DNA of 40,520 bases from Rhodosalinus sediminis (GTDB lineage: Bacteria; Pseudomonadota; Alphaproteobacteria; Rhodobacterales; Rhodobacteraceae). Position 1 is the first letter of the stretch, and each line of letters starts with the position of its first letter. The stretch spans positions 20,781 through 61,300 of the forward strand of contig NZ_QOHR01000016.1 of the NCBI RefSeq assembly GCF_003385555.1, read 5' to 3'. Position numbers and translations under genes: made by a program. Shown here piece by piece: positions 27,097 through 35,612 of the stretch. Below the pieces are notes generated by a model, which did not search any database, was not told the DNA's origin, and saw only the letters and a list, made by a program, of their open reading frames with translations.

Positions 27097-28310
27097 GCGC
27101 GGCGCTGGTCCGCCGGCGCCCCGCGCGCGGCGACCGCGCCGATCTCCGCGCGCAGGATGCGGGCGATGAGCGCGCAATCCTCGAGGCTGAAGGTCAGCGG
27201 CAGCCGCATGTCGAGCAGCCCGGCGAGCACCCGGTCCGTCGCGGGCATCGCCTCGGCCGGCGCGAAGCGCCACGCGTCGTAGCGCGAGGTGTAGCCGCGC
27301 GGAACGGCCTCGCCGAACCACTTGAGCTCGACGCCGCGCGCGGCCGCACGCGCGACGACCTCGGCCACCGCCTCCGCCGGCCAGTCGAGGAGGAGGAACT
27401 GGAACGAGGAGCCCACGAAGCGCTCCGCCTCCGGCCGGTCGATCAGCGTCAGGCCGGGCGTGCCGCGCAGGCCCGCCTCGACCGCGCGGTAGCGCTCGGT
27501 CCAGGCGTCGCAGCGCGCCGCGAGCGTGCGGAGCTGCGGGCGCAGGACCGCCGCGCGCAGGTCGTCCATCCGCCCCGAGACGTTCGGCACCTCCCATTTC
27601 AGCCGCTCGAAGGCCTCCGGCGGCGGCGCCGCGCCGTGGCGGTCGTAGAACATGTAGGAGCCCGAGAGCAGGATCATCCGCGCGGCGAGCTCCGCGTCGT
27701 CGGTGACGATCAGTCCGCCCTCGCCCGAGTTCATGTGCTTGTAGGTCTGCGTCGAGTAGCAGCCCGCTACCCCGTGCCGCCCGGACGGCACGCCGCGCCA
27801 CGCCGCCCCCATGGTGTGCGCGCAATCCTCGATCACCGTGACGCCGGCCGCGTCGCAGATCGCCATGAGCCGGTCCATGTCCGCGATGTGCCCGCGCATG
27901 TGGCTCAGCAGCAGGACGCGCGCGCGATCGGCCTTCGCCGCGAGATCGTCGAGGTCGATGGTCAGCGCCTCGGTCACGCCCACGTGCACGGGATGCGCGC
28001 TGAGGCTCGCGATGGCGCCGGGCACGGGGGCGAGCGTGAAGGCGTTGGAGAGCACCGCGTCGCCCGGCCCCACGCCCGCGGCGCGCAGCGCGGTCGCCAT
28101 GGCGTAGCCGCCCGAGGCGACGGCGAGGCAGTAGCGCGCGCCGGTGAAGGCGGCGAACTCCTCCTCGAGGAGCGCCACCTCCCCCGTCTCGCCGGGGACG
28201 AGGTTGTAGCGATGGAGCCGCCCGTGGCGCATGGCCTCCACGGCCGCCGCGATCCCCTCTTCGGGGATCGGCTCCTGCTGGGTGAAGCTGCCGGTGAAAC
28301 GCGCGCTCAT
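27093..28310 (-). CDS. DegT/DnrJ/EryC1/StrS-family PLP-dependent aminotransferase
   Basis: A 405-aa fold-type I PLP enzyme of the sugar-aminotransferase family. Visible features are the N-terminal GETGEVALLEEEFAAFTGARY, the cofactor-phosphate site CLAVASGGYAMATAL (about 61-75), the aspartate that contacts the pyridine N in VIEDCAHTMGA (D162), and the PLP lysine K191 in STQTYKHMNSGEGGLI. Members make amino sugars or related amines in polysaccharides and antibiotics. There is no nucleotide-sugar or glycosyltransferase cluster here, so the substrate is unknown. It lies 38 nt downstream of gph and ends at the liuA promoter. Confidence 0.88.
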   Translation of the reverse strand: MSARFTGSFTQQEPIPEEGIAAAVEAMRHGRLHRYNLVPGETGEVALLEEEFAAFTGARYCLAVASGGYAMATALRAAGVGPGDAVLSNAFTLAPVPGAIASLSAHPVHVGVTEALTIDLDDLAAKADRARVLLLSHMRGHIADMDRLMAICDAAGVTVIEDCAHTMGAAWRGVPSGRHGVAGCYSTQTYKHMNSGEGGLIVTDDAELAARMILLSGSYMFYDRHGAAPPPEAFERLKWEVPNVSGRMDDLRAAVLRPQLRTLAARCDAWTERYRAVEAGLRGTPGLTLIDRPEAERFVGSSFQFLLLDWPAEAVAEVVARAAARGVELKWFGEAVPRGYTSRYDAWRFAPAEAMPATDRVLAGLLDMRLPLTFSLEDCALIARILRAEIGAVAARGAPADQRRA

Positions 28311-28348
28311 GTGTCGTCAATGGCCGCTGGGCGCCCTCGCGTCAACGC

Positions 28349-29011
28349 TCAGGGCAACAGCCGCGTCGCCACCTCCGGCAATTCGTCGAAATGGCCGATC
28401 GCCGCCTCCGGTCCGAGCGCCGCGACGCGCTCGCCCTCCGGGCCGAAGGTGACGAGCACCGCGGGGACCCCGGCCGCGCGGGCGGTGCGGAAATCCGTCT
28501 CCGTGTCGCCCACGAGAAGCGCGCGCGCCGGGTCGCCGCCCGCGCGGCGCACCGCCTCGACGAAGGGCGCCGCGTCGGGCTTGCGCGGCAGGACGCCCGC
28601 GCCCACGAGCGAGGCGAAGGCGTCGCGCACGCCGAGCCGCGCGGTCAGCAGCTCGGCCAGCGGCTCGGGCTTGTTGGTGCAGATACCGACGCGAAAGCCC
28701 GCCTCCGATAGCGCGCCCACCGCCTCGAGCGCGCCGGGATAGAGGACGGTGTGCACGTCGATCGCCCGCTCGTAAGCCGCGAGCAGATCGTCGTAATGCC
28801 GGTCGACGGCGGCCTCGTCCGCCGCCCGCCCGAGGCGCGCGAACCCGAGGCGCAGCATCGCGCGCCCGCCGTGGAAGGCGGTGCCCGCGTCGCGCAGCGG
28901 GTCGAGGACGTCGCCCGCGCCCATCGCGCGGAAACAGGCGTTCGCCGCGGCGATCAGGTCGCCGCTCGTGTCGGCGAGCGTGCCGTCGAGGTCGAAGATC
29001 ACCGTGCGCAC
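28349..29011 (-). CDS. gph: HAD-superfamily phosphatase, phosphoglycolate phosphatase type
   Basis: A 220-aa HAD subfamily IA hydrolase. Motif I is FDLDGTLADT (nucleophile D7, acid/base D9), motif II is GICTNKP (Thr), the lysine of motif III lies in LPRKPDAAPF, and motif IV is LVGDTETDFRTARAAG. An alpha-helical cap lies between I and II. It most likely dephosphorylates 2-phosphoglycolate, although related phosphatases look alike. The start chosen is GTG at 29011 because AGGAG sits 7 nt before it; an in-frame ATG at 29038 has no good spacing. It is divergent from glmU, an arrangement I recall in related genomes. Confidence 0.84.
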   Translation of the reverse strand: MRTVIFDLDGTLADTSGDLIAAANACFRAMGAGDVLDPLRDAGTAFHGGRAMLRLGFARLGRAADEAAVDRHYDDLLAAYERAIDVHTVLYPGALEAVGALSEAGFRVGICTNKPEPLAELLTARLGVRDAFASLVGAGVLPRKPDAAPFVEAVRRAGGDPARALLVGDTETDFRTARAAGVPAVLVTFGPEGERVAALGPEAAIGHFDELPEVATRLLP

Positions 29012-29059
29012 GCCCACGCTCCTGTTACAGCCCGACATCCTTGGTGAAGGGGCGCGACC

Positions 29060-29087
29060 TTGCGAGCGCCCTGCCCTTCGGTAATAC
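29060..29087 (+). promoter_or_regulatory. Weak candidate promoter for glmU-glmS
   Basis: TTGCGA (29060-29065) and TAATAC (29082-29087) are separated by 16 nt, 39 nt before the glmU start. Both boxes deviate from consensus. The 114-nt divergent gap to gph must contain the glmUS promoter, and this is the best match I see. Confidence 0.32.
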
Positions 29088-29125
29088 GGGGAGTGCGCGG
29101 AGGCAAAGCGAAACCGAGGGGCAGG

Positions 29126-30475
29126 ATGGCGACGGCACTGGTGATTCTCGCGGCCGGCATGGGCACGCGGATGCGCTCCGACCGGCCCAAGGTGCTGCAC
29201 GAGGTGGGCGGCGCGCCGCTGATCGCGCATGCGCTGCGCGCGGGCCTCGCCCTCGCGCCCGAGCGGGTCGTCGTCGTCACCGGCCCCGGCATGGAGGACG
29301 TCGCCGCCGCCGCGCACGAGGAGTGGCCCGAGGCGGGCATCGCCGTGCAGGCCGAGCGCCTCGGCACCGGGCACGCCGTCGCGCAGGCCGCGCCCTTCCT
29401 GCAGGGCTTCGAGGGCGACGTGGTGGTGCTTTACGGCGACACGCCCTTCGTCCGGCCCGCGACGCTCGAGGCGATGAGCGCCGCGCGGGCGGAGGCGGAG
29501 GTGGTCGTCCTCGGCTTCGAGCCCGCCGATCCCGCGCGCTACGGTCGGCTCGTGACCGAGGGCGAGGATCTCCTCCGCATCGTCGAATGGAAGGACGCCG
29601 ACGCGGGCGAGCGCGCCATCGGGCTCTGCAATTCCGGCGTGCTCGCCGCGCCGGCGCCGCTGCTCTTTCCGCTGCTCGACCGGCTGGAGCCGGCGGCGGC
29701 GAGCGGGGAATACTACCTGACCGACGTGGTCGCGCTCGCCCGGGCCGAGGGCGCGCGCGCGACGGTGGTGCGTGGCGCCGAGGAGGAGATGCTCGGCGTC
29801 AATTCCCGCGCCGATCTCGCCGCCGCCGAGACCGCCTTTCAGGCCCGCGCGCGCGCCGCCGCGCTCGAGACGGGCGTGACGCTGACCGCGCCGGAGACGG
29901 TGTTCTTCGCCCACGACACGGTGATCGGGCGCGACGCGACTGTCGAGCCGCATGTCGTCTTCGGCCCCGGCGTGACCGTCGAAACGGGCGCGACGATCCG
30001 CGCCTTCAGCCACCTGGAGGGCGCCCATGTCTCGCGCGGGGCGGTCGTGGGGCCCTACGCGCGGCTGCGCCCCGGCGCGGAACTGGGCGAAGAGGTCCGC
30101 GTCGGCAATTTCGTCGAGGTGAAGAGCGCCACGCTCGACGAGGGCGCGAAGGTCAACCACCTGAGCTACGTGGGCGACGCCGCCGTTGGCGCAGGCGCGA
30201 ACCTCGGCGCGGGGACGGTGACCTGCAACTACGACGGCGTCGCCAAGCACCGCACCGAGATCGGCGCGGGCGCCTTCATCGGCTCGGACACCATGCTTGT
30301 CGCGCCGGTGCGCGTCGGCGCGGGCGCGATGACCGGCTCGGGCTCCGTCATCACCGAGGACGTGCCCGACGCCGCGCTCGCCCTCGGCCGGGCGCGGCAG
30401 GTCACCAAGCCGGGCCTCGCCGCGCGGCTGATGCAGATGCTGCGCGAGCGCGCAGGCAAGACGAAGGACAGGTAA
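29126..30475 (+). CDS. glmU: Bifunctional UDP-GlcNAc pyrophosphorylase / GlcN-1-P acetyltransferase
   Basis: A 449-aa two-domain enzyme for the last two steps of UDP-GlcNAc synthesis. The N-terminal uridyltransferase domain has LAAGMGTRMRSDRPKVLHEV (about 9-28) and the sugar-binding region LYGDTPFVRPATLEAM. The C-terminal left-handed beta-helix has hexapeptide repeats from about residue 250, with the catalytic histidine in KVNHLSYVGDA and the CoA-site part YDGVAKHRTEIGAG. The start is ATG at 29126, with GAGG at 6-nt spacing. The stop is 2 nt before glmS, so they form one operon. glmM is not in the window. Confidence 0.96.
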   Translation: MATALVILAAGMGTRMRSDRPKVLHEVGGAPLIAHALRAGLALAPERVVVVTGPGMEDVAAAAHEEWPEAGIAVQAERLGTGHAVAQAAPFLQGFEGDVVVLYGDTPFVRPATLEAMSAARAEAEVVVLGFEPADPARYGRLVTEGEDLLRIVEWKDADAGERAIGLCNSGVLAAPAPLLFPLLDRLEPAAASGEYYLTDVVALARAEGARATVVRGAEEEMLGVNSRADLAAAETAFQARARAAALETGVTLTAPETVFFAHDTVIGRDATVEPHVVFGPGVTVETGATIRAFSHLEGAHVSRGAVVGPYARLRPGAELGEEVRVGNFVEVKSATLDEGAKVNHLSYVGDAAVGAGANLGAGTVTCNYDGVAKHRTEIGAGAFIGSDTMLVAPVRVGAGAMTGSGSVITEDVPDAALALGRARQVTKPGLAARLMQMLRERAGKTKDR

Positions 30476-30477
30476 CC

Positions 30478-32298
30478 ATGTGCGGAATCGTCGGTCTGAT
30501 CGGTGCCCACGAGGTCGCGCCGATGCTCGTGGAGGCGCTCGGGCGGCTCGAATACCGCGGCTACGACAGCGCCGGCATCGCCACGGTCAACGCCGGCCGG
30601 CTGGAGCGGCGCCGTGCGGTCGGCAAGCTCGTCAATCTCTCCGACCGGCTCGTGCACGCGCCGCTCGCCGGCAAGATCGGCATCGGGCACACCCGCTGGG
30701 CCACCCACGGCGCGCCGAACGAGACGAACGCCCACCCCCATCGGGCCGGGCCGGTCGCCGTCGTGCACAACGGCATCATCGAGAACTTCCGCGACCTGCG
30801 CGCCGAGCTGGCGGACGACGGCGCGGACTTCGCCACCGAGACCGACACCGAGACCATCGCGCATCTGACCGCGCGCCACATCGCGCAGGGACTCGACCCG
30901 GTCGCCGCCGCCGACGCGACGCTCGCCCGGCTCGAGGGCGCCTTCGCGCTGCTCTTCCTCTTCGAGGGCGAGGAGGATCTCATGGTCGCCGCGCGCCGCG
31001 GCAGCCCGCTCGCCATCGGCTGGGGCGAGGGGGAGATGTTCGTGGGCTCCGACGCCATCGCGCTGGCGCCGCTGACCGACCGGCTCACCTATCTCGAGGA
31101 GGGCGACCGCGCCGTGATCCGCCGCGCGGGCGCCGAGATCGCGGACGCCGAGGGCCGCCGGGTGACCCGCCCGGCGCGCACCGTGCGCGCCGAGGTCGCG
31201 CGGCTCGACAAGGCCGGGCACAAGCACTTCATGTCCAAGGAGATCGCCGAGCAGCCGCGCGCCATCGCGGCGGTGCTCGACGCCTATCTCGGCGAGAGCG
31301 GCGCGGCGCTCGCCCTGCCCGCGGCGCTGGACGTCGCGCGCGCGGAGCGCGTGCTGCTGGTGGCCTGCGGCACCGCCTATTACGCCTGCCTGACGGCGAA
31401 ATACTGGCTGGAACAGATCGCGGGCATCCCGGCGGAGGTCGATATCGCCTCGGAGTTCCGCTACCGCGAGCCGCCCGTCGCGCCCGGAACGCTCGCCGTC
31501 TTCGTCAGCCAGTCGGGCGAGACGGCCGACACGCTCGCCGCGCTGCGCTACGTGCAGGGCCGCGCGGCGCAGATCGTCTCGGTCACCAACGTCGAGGAAA
31601 GCTCGATCGCGCGGGAGGCGGATCTCGACCTGCAGATCCACGCCGGGCCCGAGATCGGCGTCGCCTCGACCAAGGCCTTCACCGCGCAGCTTTCGGTGCT
31701 TTTGCTGATGGCGCTGCGCGCGGCCGAGGCGCGCGGCGCGCTCGACGCCGCCGCGCTCGCCGACCGGCTCTCGGCGCTGCGCACGCTGCCCGCGCTCGTC
31801 ACCGCCGCGCTCGAGACCGACGGCCCGCTGAAGAGCGCCGCCGCCGAGGTCGCCGAGGCGCGCGACGTGCTCTTTCTGGGGCGCGGCGTGATGTTCCCGC
31901 TCGCGCTCGAAGGCGCGCTGAAACTCAAGGAAATCAGCTATATACACGCCGAAGCTTACGCATCAGGCGAACTGAAGCACGGCCCCATCGCGCTCGTGGA
32001 CAACACCGTGCCGGTGGTGGTCATGGCGCCGCGCGACGCGCTCTTCGACAAGACCGTCTCCAACATGCAGGAGGTCATGGCCCGCGGCGGCGAGGTGCTG
32101 CTGATCACCGACGCCGCCGGCGCGGAGGCCGCGGGCGAGACCGTCTGGCGCCGCATCGTGCTGCCCACGGCCGACCCGATGCTGACGCCGATCCTCTACG
32201 CCGTGCCCGCGCAGCTTCTGGCCTATCACACGGCGGTGGCGAAGGGGACGGACGTGGACCAGCCGCGCAACCTCGCCAAGTCGGTGACGGTGGAGTGA
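30478..32298 (+). CDS. glmS: Glutamine--fructose-6-phosphate aminotransferase (isomerizing)
   Basis: A 606-aa enzyme making glucosamine-6-phosphate from fructose-6-phosphate and glutamine. The N-terminal Ntn glutaminase domain starts MCGIVGLIG with the catalytic Cys2 and has HTRWATHGAPNETNAHPH. Two SIS domains follow (CGTAYYACLTAKYW, then SQSGETADTLAALR, STKAFTAQLSVL), and the isomerase site lies in KEISYIHAEAYASGELKHGP. The C-terminus is DQPRNLAKSVTVE. No glmS ribozyme or leader is possible, because glmU ends 2 nt upstream. The codons around 31921-31974 are unusually AT-ending; see findings. Confidence 0.97.
   Translation: MCGIVGLIGAHEVAPMLVEALGRLEYRGYDSAGIATVNAGRLERRRAVGKLVNLSDRLVHAPLAGKIGIGHTRWATHGAPNETNAHPHRAGPVAVVHNGIIENFRDLRAELADDGADFATETDTETIAHLTARHIAQGLDPVAAADATLARLEGAFALLFLFEGEEDLMVAARRGSPLAIGWGEGEMFVGSDAIALAPLTDRLTYLEEGDRAVIRRAGAEIADAEGRRVTRPARTVRAEVARLDKAGHKHFMSKEIAEQPRAIAAVLDAYLGESGAALALPAALDVARAERVLLVACGTAYYACLTAKYWLEQIAGIPAEVDIASEFRYREPPVAPGTLAVFVSQSGETADTLAALRYVQGRAAQIVSVTNVEESSIAREADLDLQIHAGPEIGVASTKAFTAQLSVLLLMALRAAEARGALDAAALADRLSALRTLPALVTAALETDGPLKSAAAEVAEARDVLFLGRGVMFPLALEGALKLKEISYIHAEAYASGELKHGPIALVDNTVPVVVMAPRDALFDKTVSNMQEVMARGGEVLLITDAAGAEAAGETVWRRIVLPTADPMLTPILYAVPAQLLAYHTAVAKGTDVDQPRNLAKSVTVE
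32269..32298 (+). other. Potential Tn7 attachment region in the glmS 3' end
   Basis: In bacteria studied so far, Tn7's TnsD protein recognises the last codons of glmS and inserts about 25 bp downstream. The conserved RNLAKSVTVE end is encoded here. No transposon is present. Insertion would fall inside the 3' end of the convergent ATPase gene, whose stop is only 10 nt past glmS. This is knowledge of Tn7 applied to the sequence, not evidence of use. Confidence 0.4.
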
Positions 32299-32308
32299 GC
32301 CGCGCCCG

Positions 32309-35047
32309 TCAGCGCCGGGCGCGCCGGCGCAGCGCCGGCGCCTTGGCGGTCTGCCCCACGACGAGCGGCACGAGGCTGCCGGCGGCGATCAGCGCCCAGC
32401 CCGCCGCGCTCGGCGCGACGAGGCTCAGCACCCCGCCGAGCCCCGGCAGCCAGACCGCGCCCAGCAGGAGCGCGATGCCCACCCCGAGCGCGATCCAGAC
32501 GTAGCGGTTCGTCGTCACCTCGTTGCGCAGGACCGGCGCGTCGGCGTCGCGCATGTTGAAGACGTGCCAGAGCCGGGCGAAGCCGAAGGCGAGGAAGGAG
32601 ATCGTGACCGCCTCCTCGGCGCTCATGCCCATCCGGAAGGCGAGCCAGAACACCGCGAGCACCGAGAGCCCGATCACCGCGCCGTAGCCGCCGATCGCCG
32701 ACCAGTGGCGGCGCGTCAGGATCGGCTCGCGCGGGTCGCGGGGCGGGCGTTTCATCACGTCCGCCCGGCTCTCGCCCACGCCGAGCGCGAGCGCCGGGAA
32801 GACGTCGGAGACGATGTTGATGTAGAGGATCTGCAGGGGCAGCAGCGGCAGCGGCGCGTTCATCAGCGCCACGACCGAGACGGCGAAGATCTCGCCCGTG
32901 TTGCCCGAGAGCATGTAGATCACGAACTTGCGAATGTTGCCGAAGATCGTGCGGCCCTGCCGGATCGCGGCGACGATGCTGGCGAAGCTGTCGTCGCGCA
33001 GGATCATGTCGGCGGCCTCGCGCGCGACCTCGGTGCCGCGCCGGCCCATCGCCACGCCGATGTCGGCCTTCTCGAGCGCGGGCGCGTCGTTGACGCCGTC
33101 GCCCGTCATCGCCACGACGCGGCCCGCGTCCTGATAGAGGCGGATCAGGTCGAGCTTCTGTTCCGGATCGACGCGCGCGAAGATCGGCGTGGCGAGAAGC
33201 CGCGCGCGCTCGTCCTCTGACATGTCCTCGGGGGCCGGCATCTCCGAGCCGAGGACGACCTCCGCGTCGGCGGCCGCGTCGACGAGGCCCACCGCCTCGG
33301 CGATGGCACGGGCGGTGCTCGGCTGATCGCCGGTGACCATCACCGGCTGGATGCCCGCCGCGCGGGTGGCGCGCACCGCGTCGCGCACCGCCGCGCGCGG
33401 GGGATCGAGCAGGCCGACGAGCCCGATCAGCGTGAGCCCCTCGTAGGGCGCGGCCTCCGCGTCGGTCACCGTCTTTTCGGCGAGGGCGAGCGCGCGCAGC
33501 CCCTCGGCGGCGAGCGCCTCGTTGCGCGCGGCCCAGTCGTCGCGCGCCGCCTCGTCGAGCGCCTCCGCCGCGCCGTCACGCAGGACATGGGAACAGGCCG
33601 CGAGCACCGCCTCGGGCGCGCCCTTCACGGCGACGCGCAGGCCGTCGTCCGTCTCGTGAAAGCTCGCCATCATGCGCACGTCCGGCTCGAAGGGCACGCG
33701 CCGCGCCTCCGGCTGCGCCTCGGTGAGCGTCTCCCGCGCGAGCCCGGCGCGCGCCGCCCCCTCGAGGAGCGCAATCTCCATCGGGTCGCCCTGCGGCGCG
33801 CCGTCGCCCGCGTCGCGCGTCGCGGCGTTGCAGAGCGCGCCCACCTCCAGCGCGCGGCGCAGGCCGGCGTGCTCCTGCGGCTCGACGGTCTCGCCCTCGC
33901 GGGTGAAGGGCGCCTCTGCGTCGCCCTCCGCCTCGCCCGCCGCCTCCACCGTGCCGCCGTCGAGCGCCATCCGGGCGAGGGTCATGCGGTTTTCCGTCAG
34001 CGTGCCGGTCTTGTCGGTGCAGATGACGTTGGTCGCGCCCAGCGTCTCGACCGCCGAGAGACGCTCGACCAGCGCGTCGCGCCGCGCCAGCCGCCACATG
34101 CCCCGCGCGAGCGCGACGCTGGCCACGATCGGCAGCCCCTCGGGCACCGCGGCGACGACGAGGGCGACGCCGGTCTCGACCATCAGGAGCATCTCGCGCC
34201 CGCTCGCCACGCCGATCGCCGCCGTGACCGCCGAGACGATCAGGATCACCACCAGAAGCCGCCGCGCCAGCCGGTCGAGCCGTTTCTCGAGCGGCGTCTC
34301 CGCGCTCTCGGCGCCCGCGGCGAGGTCCGAGATGCGGCCGAGCTCGGTCGCCGTGCCGGTGGCCACCACGACGCCGAGCCCCTCGCCCTGCGCCACGGAG
34401 GTGCCCTTGTAGGCCATGTCGCTGCGGTCGGCGAGCGGCGCCTCGGCCGCCAGCGCCTCGGCGGTCTTGCCCTGCGGCACCGATTCGCCGGTGAGCGCGG
34501 ACTGGTCGATGCGCAGGCGCCCGGCCTCGACGAGGCGCAGATCGGCCGGCACCACGTCCCCGGCCGCGAGGCGCACGATGTCGCCGGGCACCAGATCGAC
34601 CGCGTCGATCTCCGTGTCCGCGCCGTCGCGGCGCACGCGGGCGGCGACGCGTTCGAGCGCGCGCAGCGCCTCCATCGAGCGGGTCGCGCGCAGCTCGGTG
34701 GCGAAGCCGATGGCGCCGTTGATCAGGATCGCGACGAGGATCGCCGCCGCCTGCACCGTCTCGCCGAGGAGGAGCGAGGCCGCGGCGGCGGCGAAGAGGA
34801 GCGCGAAGATCAGGCTGCGGAACTGATCGACGAGGATGCGCCAGGTGCTCTTGCGCTCCGCTGCATCGAGCCGATTGGGCCCGTGCCGGTCGCGCCGGCG
34901 CGCGGCCTCCCGCGCGCTGAGCCCCTCGGCCGGGTCTACCCGTTGCGCCGCGCAGACCTCGCGGGCCGGGCGGCGGTAGGCGGGCGCCCCGTCGGTCGCT
35001 CCCGCCCCCGTCATGCGCGCGTCATCGTCCGGGCGCGCGGCGCTCAC
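32309..35047 (-). CDS. Cation-transporting P-type ATPase (P2, Ca2+-ATPase-like)
   Basis: A 912-aa membrane pump. The N-terminal cation-ATPase domain has EGLSAREAARRRDRHGPNRL. The A domain has TGES (186-189). TM4 has the ion-site VAAVPEGLPIV. The phosphorylation site is CTDKTGTLTEN (D345), the P domain TGDGVNDAPAL, and TM6 reads NIVSDVFPALALG, as in the SERCA/PMR1 group. Ten helices are predicted, with a C-terminal Cation_ATPase_C domain. Ca2+ is the likeliest ion, Mn2+, Na+ or K+ less so. The start is GTG 35047 with GGAGG at 8-nt spacing, overlapping a small upstream ORF as GTGA. GTG 35122 and ATG 35014 are in frame but lack good spacing. It converges on glmS. Confidence 0.9.
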   Translation of the reverse strand: MSAARPDDDARMTGAGATDGAPAYRRPAREVCAAQRVDPAEGLSAREAARRRDRHGPNRLDAAERKSTWRILVDQFRSLIFALLFAAAAASLLLGETVQAAAILVAILINGAIGFATELRATRSMEALRALERVAARVRRDGADTEIDAVDLVPGDIVRLAAGDVVPADLRLVEAGRLRIDQSALTGESVPQGKTAEALAAEAPLADRSDMAYKGTSVAQGEGLGVVVATGTATELGRISDLAAGAESAETPLEKRLDRLARRLLVVILIVSAVTAAIGVASGREMLLMVETGVALVVAAVPEGLPIVASVALARGMWRLARRDALVERLSAVETLGATNVICTDKTGTLTENRMTLARMALDGGTVEAAGEAEGDAEAPFTREGETVEPQEHAGLRRALEVGALCNAATRDAGDGAPQGDPMEIALLEGAARAGLARETLTEAQPEARRVPFEPDVRMMASFHETDDGLRVAVKGAPEAVLAACSHVLRDGAAEALDEAARDDWAARNEALAAEGLRALALAEKTVTDAEAAPYEGLTLIGLVGLLDPPRAAVRDAVRATRAAGIQPVMVTGDQPSTARAIAEAVGLVDAAADAEVVLGSEMPAPEDMSEDERARLLATPIFARVDPEQKLDLIRLYQDAGRVVAMTGDGVNDAPALEKADIGVAMGRRGTEVAREAADMILRDDSFASIVAAIRQGRTIFGNIRKFVIYMLSGNTGEIFAVSVVALMNAPLPLLPLQILYINIVSDVFPALALGVGESRADVMKRPPRDPREPILTRRHWSAIGGYGAVIGLSVLAVFWLAFRMGMSAEEAVTISFLAFGFARLWHVFNMRDADAPVLRNEVTTNRYVWIALGVGIALLLGAVWLPGLGGVLSLVAPSAAGWALIAAGSLVPLVVGQTAKAPALRRRARR

Positions 35048-35106
35048 CGCTGCGTCCTCCGCGCGCCGTCGCCGCCGCGCCGGGCGCGGGTCTCGGGGCG
35101 TTGCAT
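35044..35106 (-). CDS. Possible 20-codon upstream ORF coupled to the P-type ATPase gene
   Basis: ATG at 35106 has AAGGAG at 7-nt spacing, and the frame runs 20 codons to a TGA that overlaps the ATPase GTG start (GTGA). The peptide would be Arg-rich (7 of 20 residues), with no hydrophobic part. It may be a leader that delivers ribosomes to the ATPase start, or a chance frame in GC-rich sequence. Confidence 0.4.
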   Translation of the reverse strand: MQRPETRARRGGDGARRTQR

Positions 35107-35150
35107 CGCCGGTCTCCTTCACCCTGGGGACGCCGCGTCGTCGCGGGCGC

Positions 35151-35612
35151 TCAGCGCCCGTAGACCCCGACGAGTTCCGCGAACTCGATCACATGCGGCC
35201 GGGCGAGCGCCGCGACCTCCTCGCAGGTGGCGTCCGGCGCGGCGCCCGCGATGGGCTCGGCGAGCGCGCTCAGGCGGAAGTGATAGGCGTGCGGCGCATC
35301 GTTCGCGGGCGGACAGGGGCCGGCGTAGCCCGGTTTGCCGAAATCGTTGATCGCCTGACGGAAAACGGGCTCGAGCGTCGCGGGACCGTAGCCCGCCGCG
35401 AGCCCGCCCGCCGCCGGGTCCATGCCCCAGGCGGCCCAGTGGCGAAAGGTGCCGCCGGGCGCGTCCGGGTCGTCGCAGACGAGGAGGAGCGCGCGCGTCC
35501 CCTCGGGCAGGCCCGTCCAGCGGAGCGCCGGCGAGAGGTTCTCGCCGTCGCAGGTGAAGCGCGCGGGAATGGTTTCGCCGGAGCCGAAATCCGGACTGGT
35601 GAGCGCGAGCAT
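35151..35612 (-). CDS. YbhB/YbcL-family (PEBP-like) protein
   Basis: A 153-aa protein of the phosphatidylethanolamine-binding/Raf-kinase-inhibitor-like family. The ligand-pocket signatures are present: FTCDGENLSPALRWTGLP, LLLVCDDPDAPGGTFRHWAAW (the DPDAP motif) and GKPGYAGPCPPANDAPHAYHF (the GYxGPxPP and HxYxF motifs). There is no signal peptide. A strong AAGGAGG site lies 5 nt before ATG 35612, which decides against the longer frame. It ends 44 nt before the upstream ORF of the ATPase, so the two may be co-transcribed. The function of bacterial members is poorly known. Confidence 0.92.
   Translation of the reverse strand: MLALTSPDFGSGETIPARFTCDGENLSPALRWTGLPEGTRALLLVCDDPDAPGGTFRHWAAWGMDPAAGGLAAGYGPATLEPVFRQAINDFGKPGYAGPCPPANDAPHAYHFRLSALAEPIAGAAPDATCEEVAALARPHVIEFAELVGVYGR

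Noticed and set aside
30473-30480. glmS ribozyme or leader-type control before glmS
   Set aside because: Only 2 nt separate glmU and glmS, so no leader RNA can exist there unless it lies within glmU.
30229-31947. Minus-strand open frame opposite glmS and the end of glmU (over 550 codons)
   Set aside because: It lies across two well-identified genes and has no recognisable domain or ribosome-binding site.
32309-32345. GC-rich near-palindrome at the ATPase 3' end as a two-way terminator for glmS and the ATPase gene
   Set aside because: It is coding sequence, the arms are imperfect and no T-run follows; possible but not supportable.
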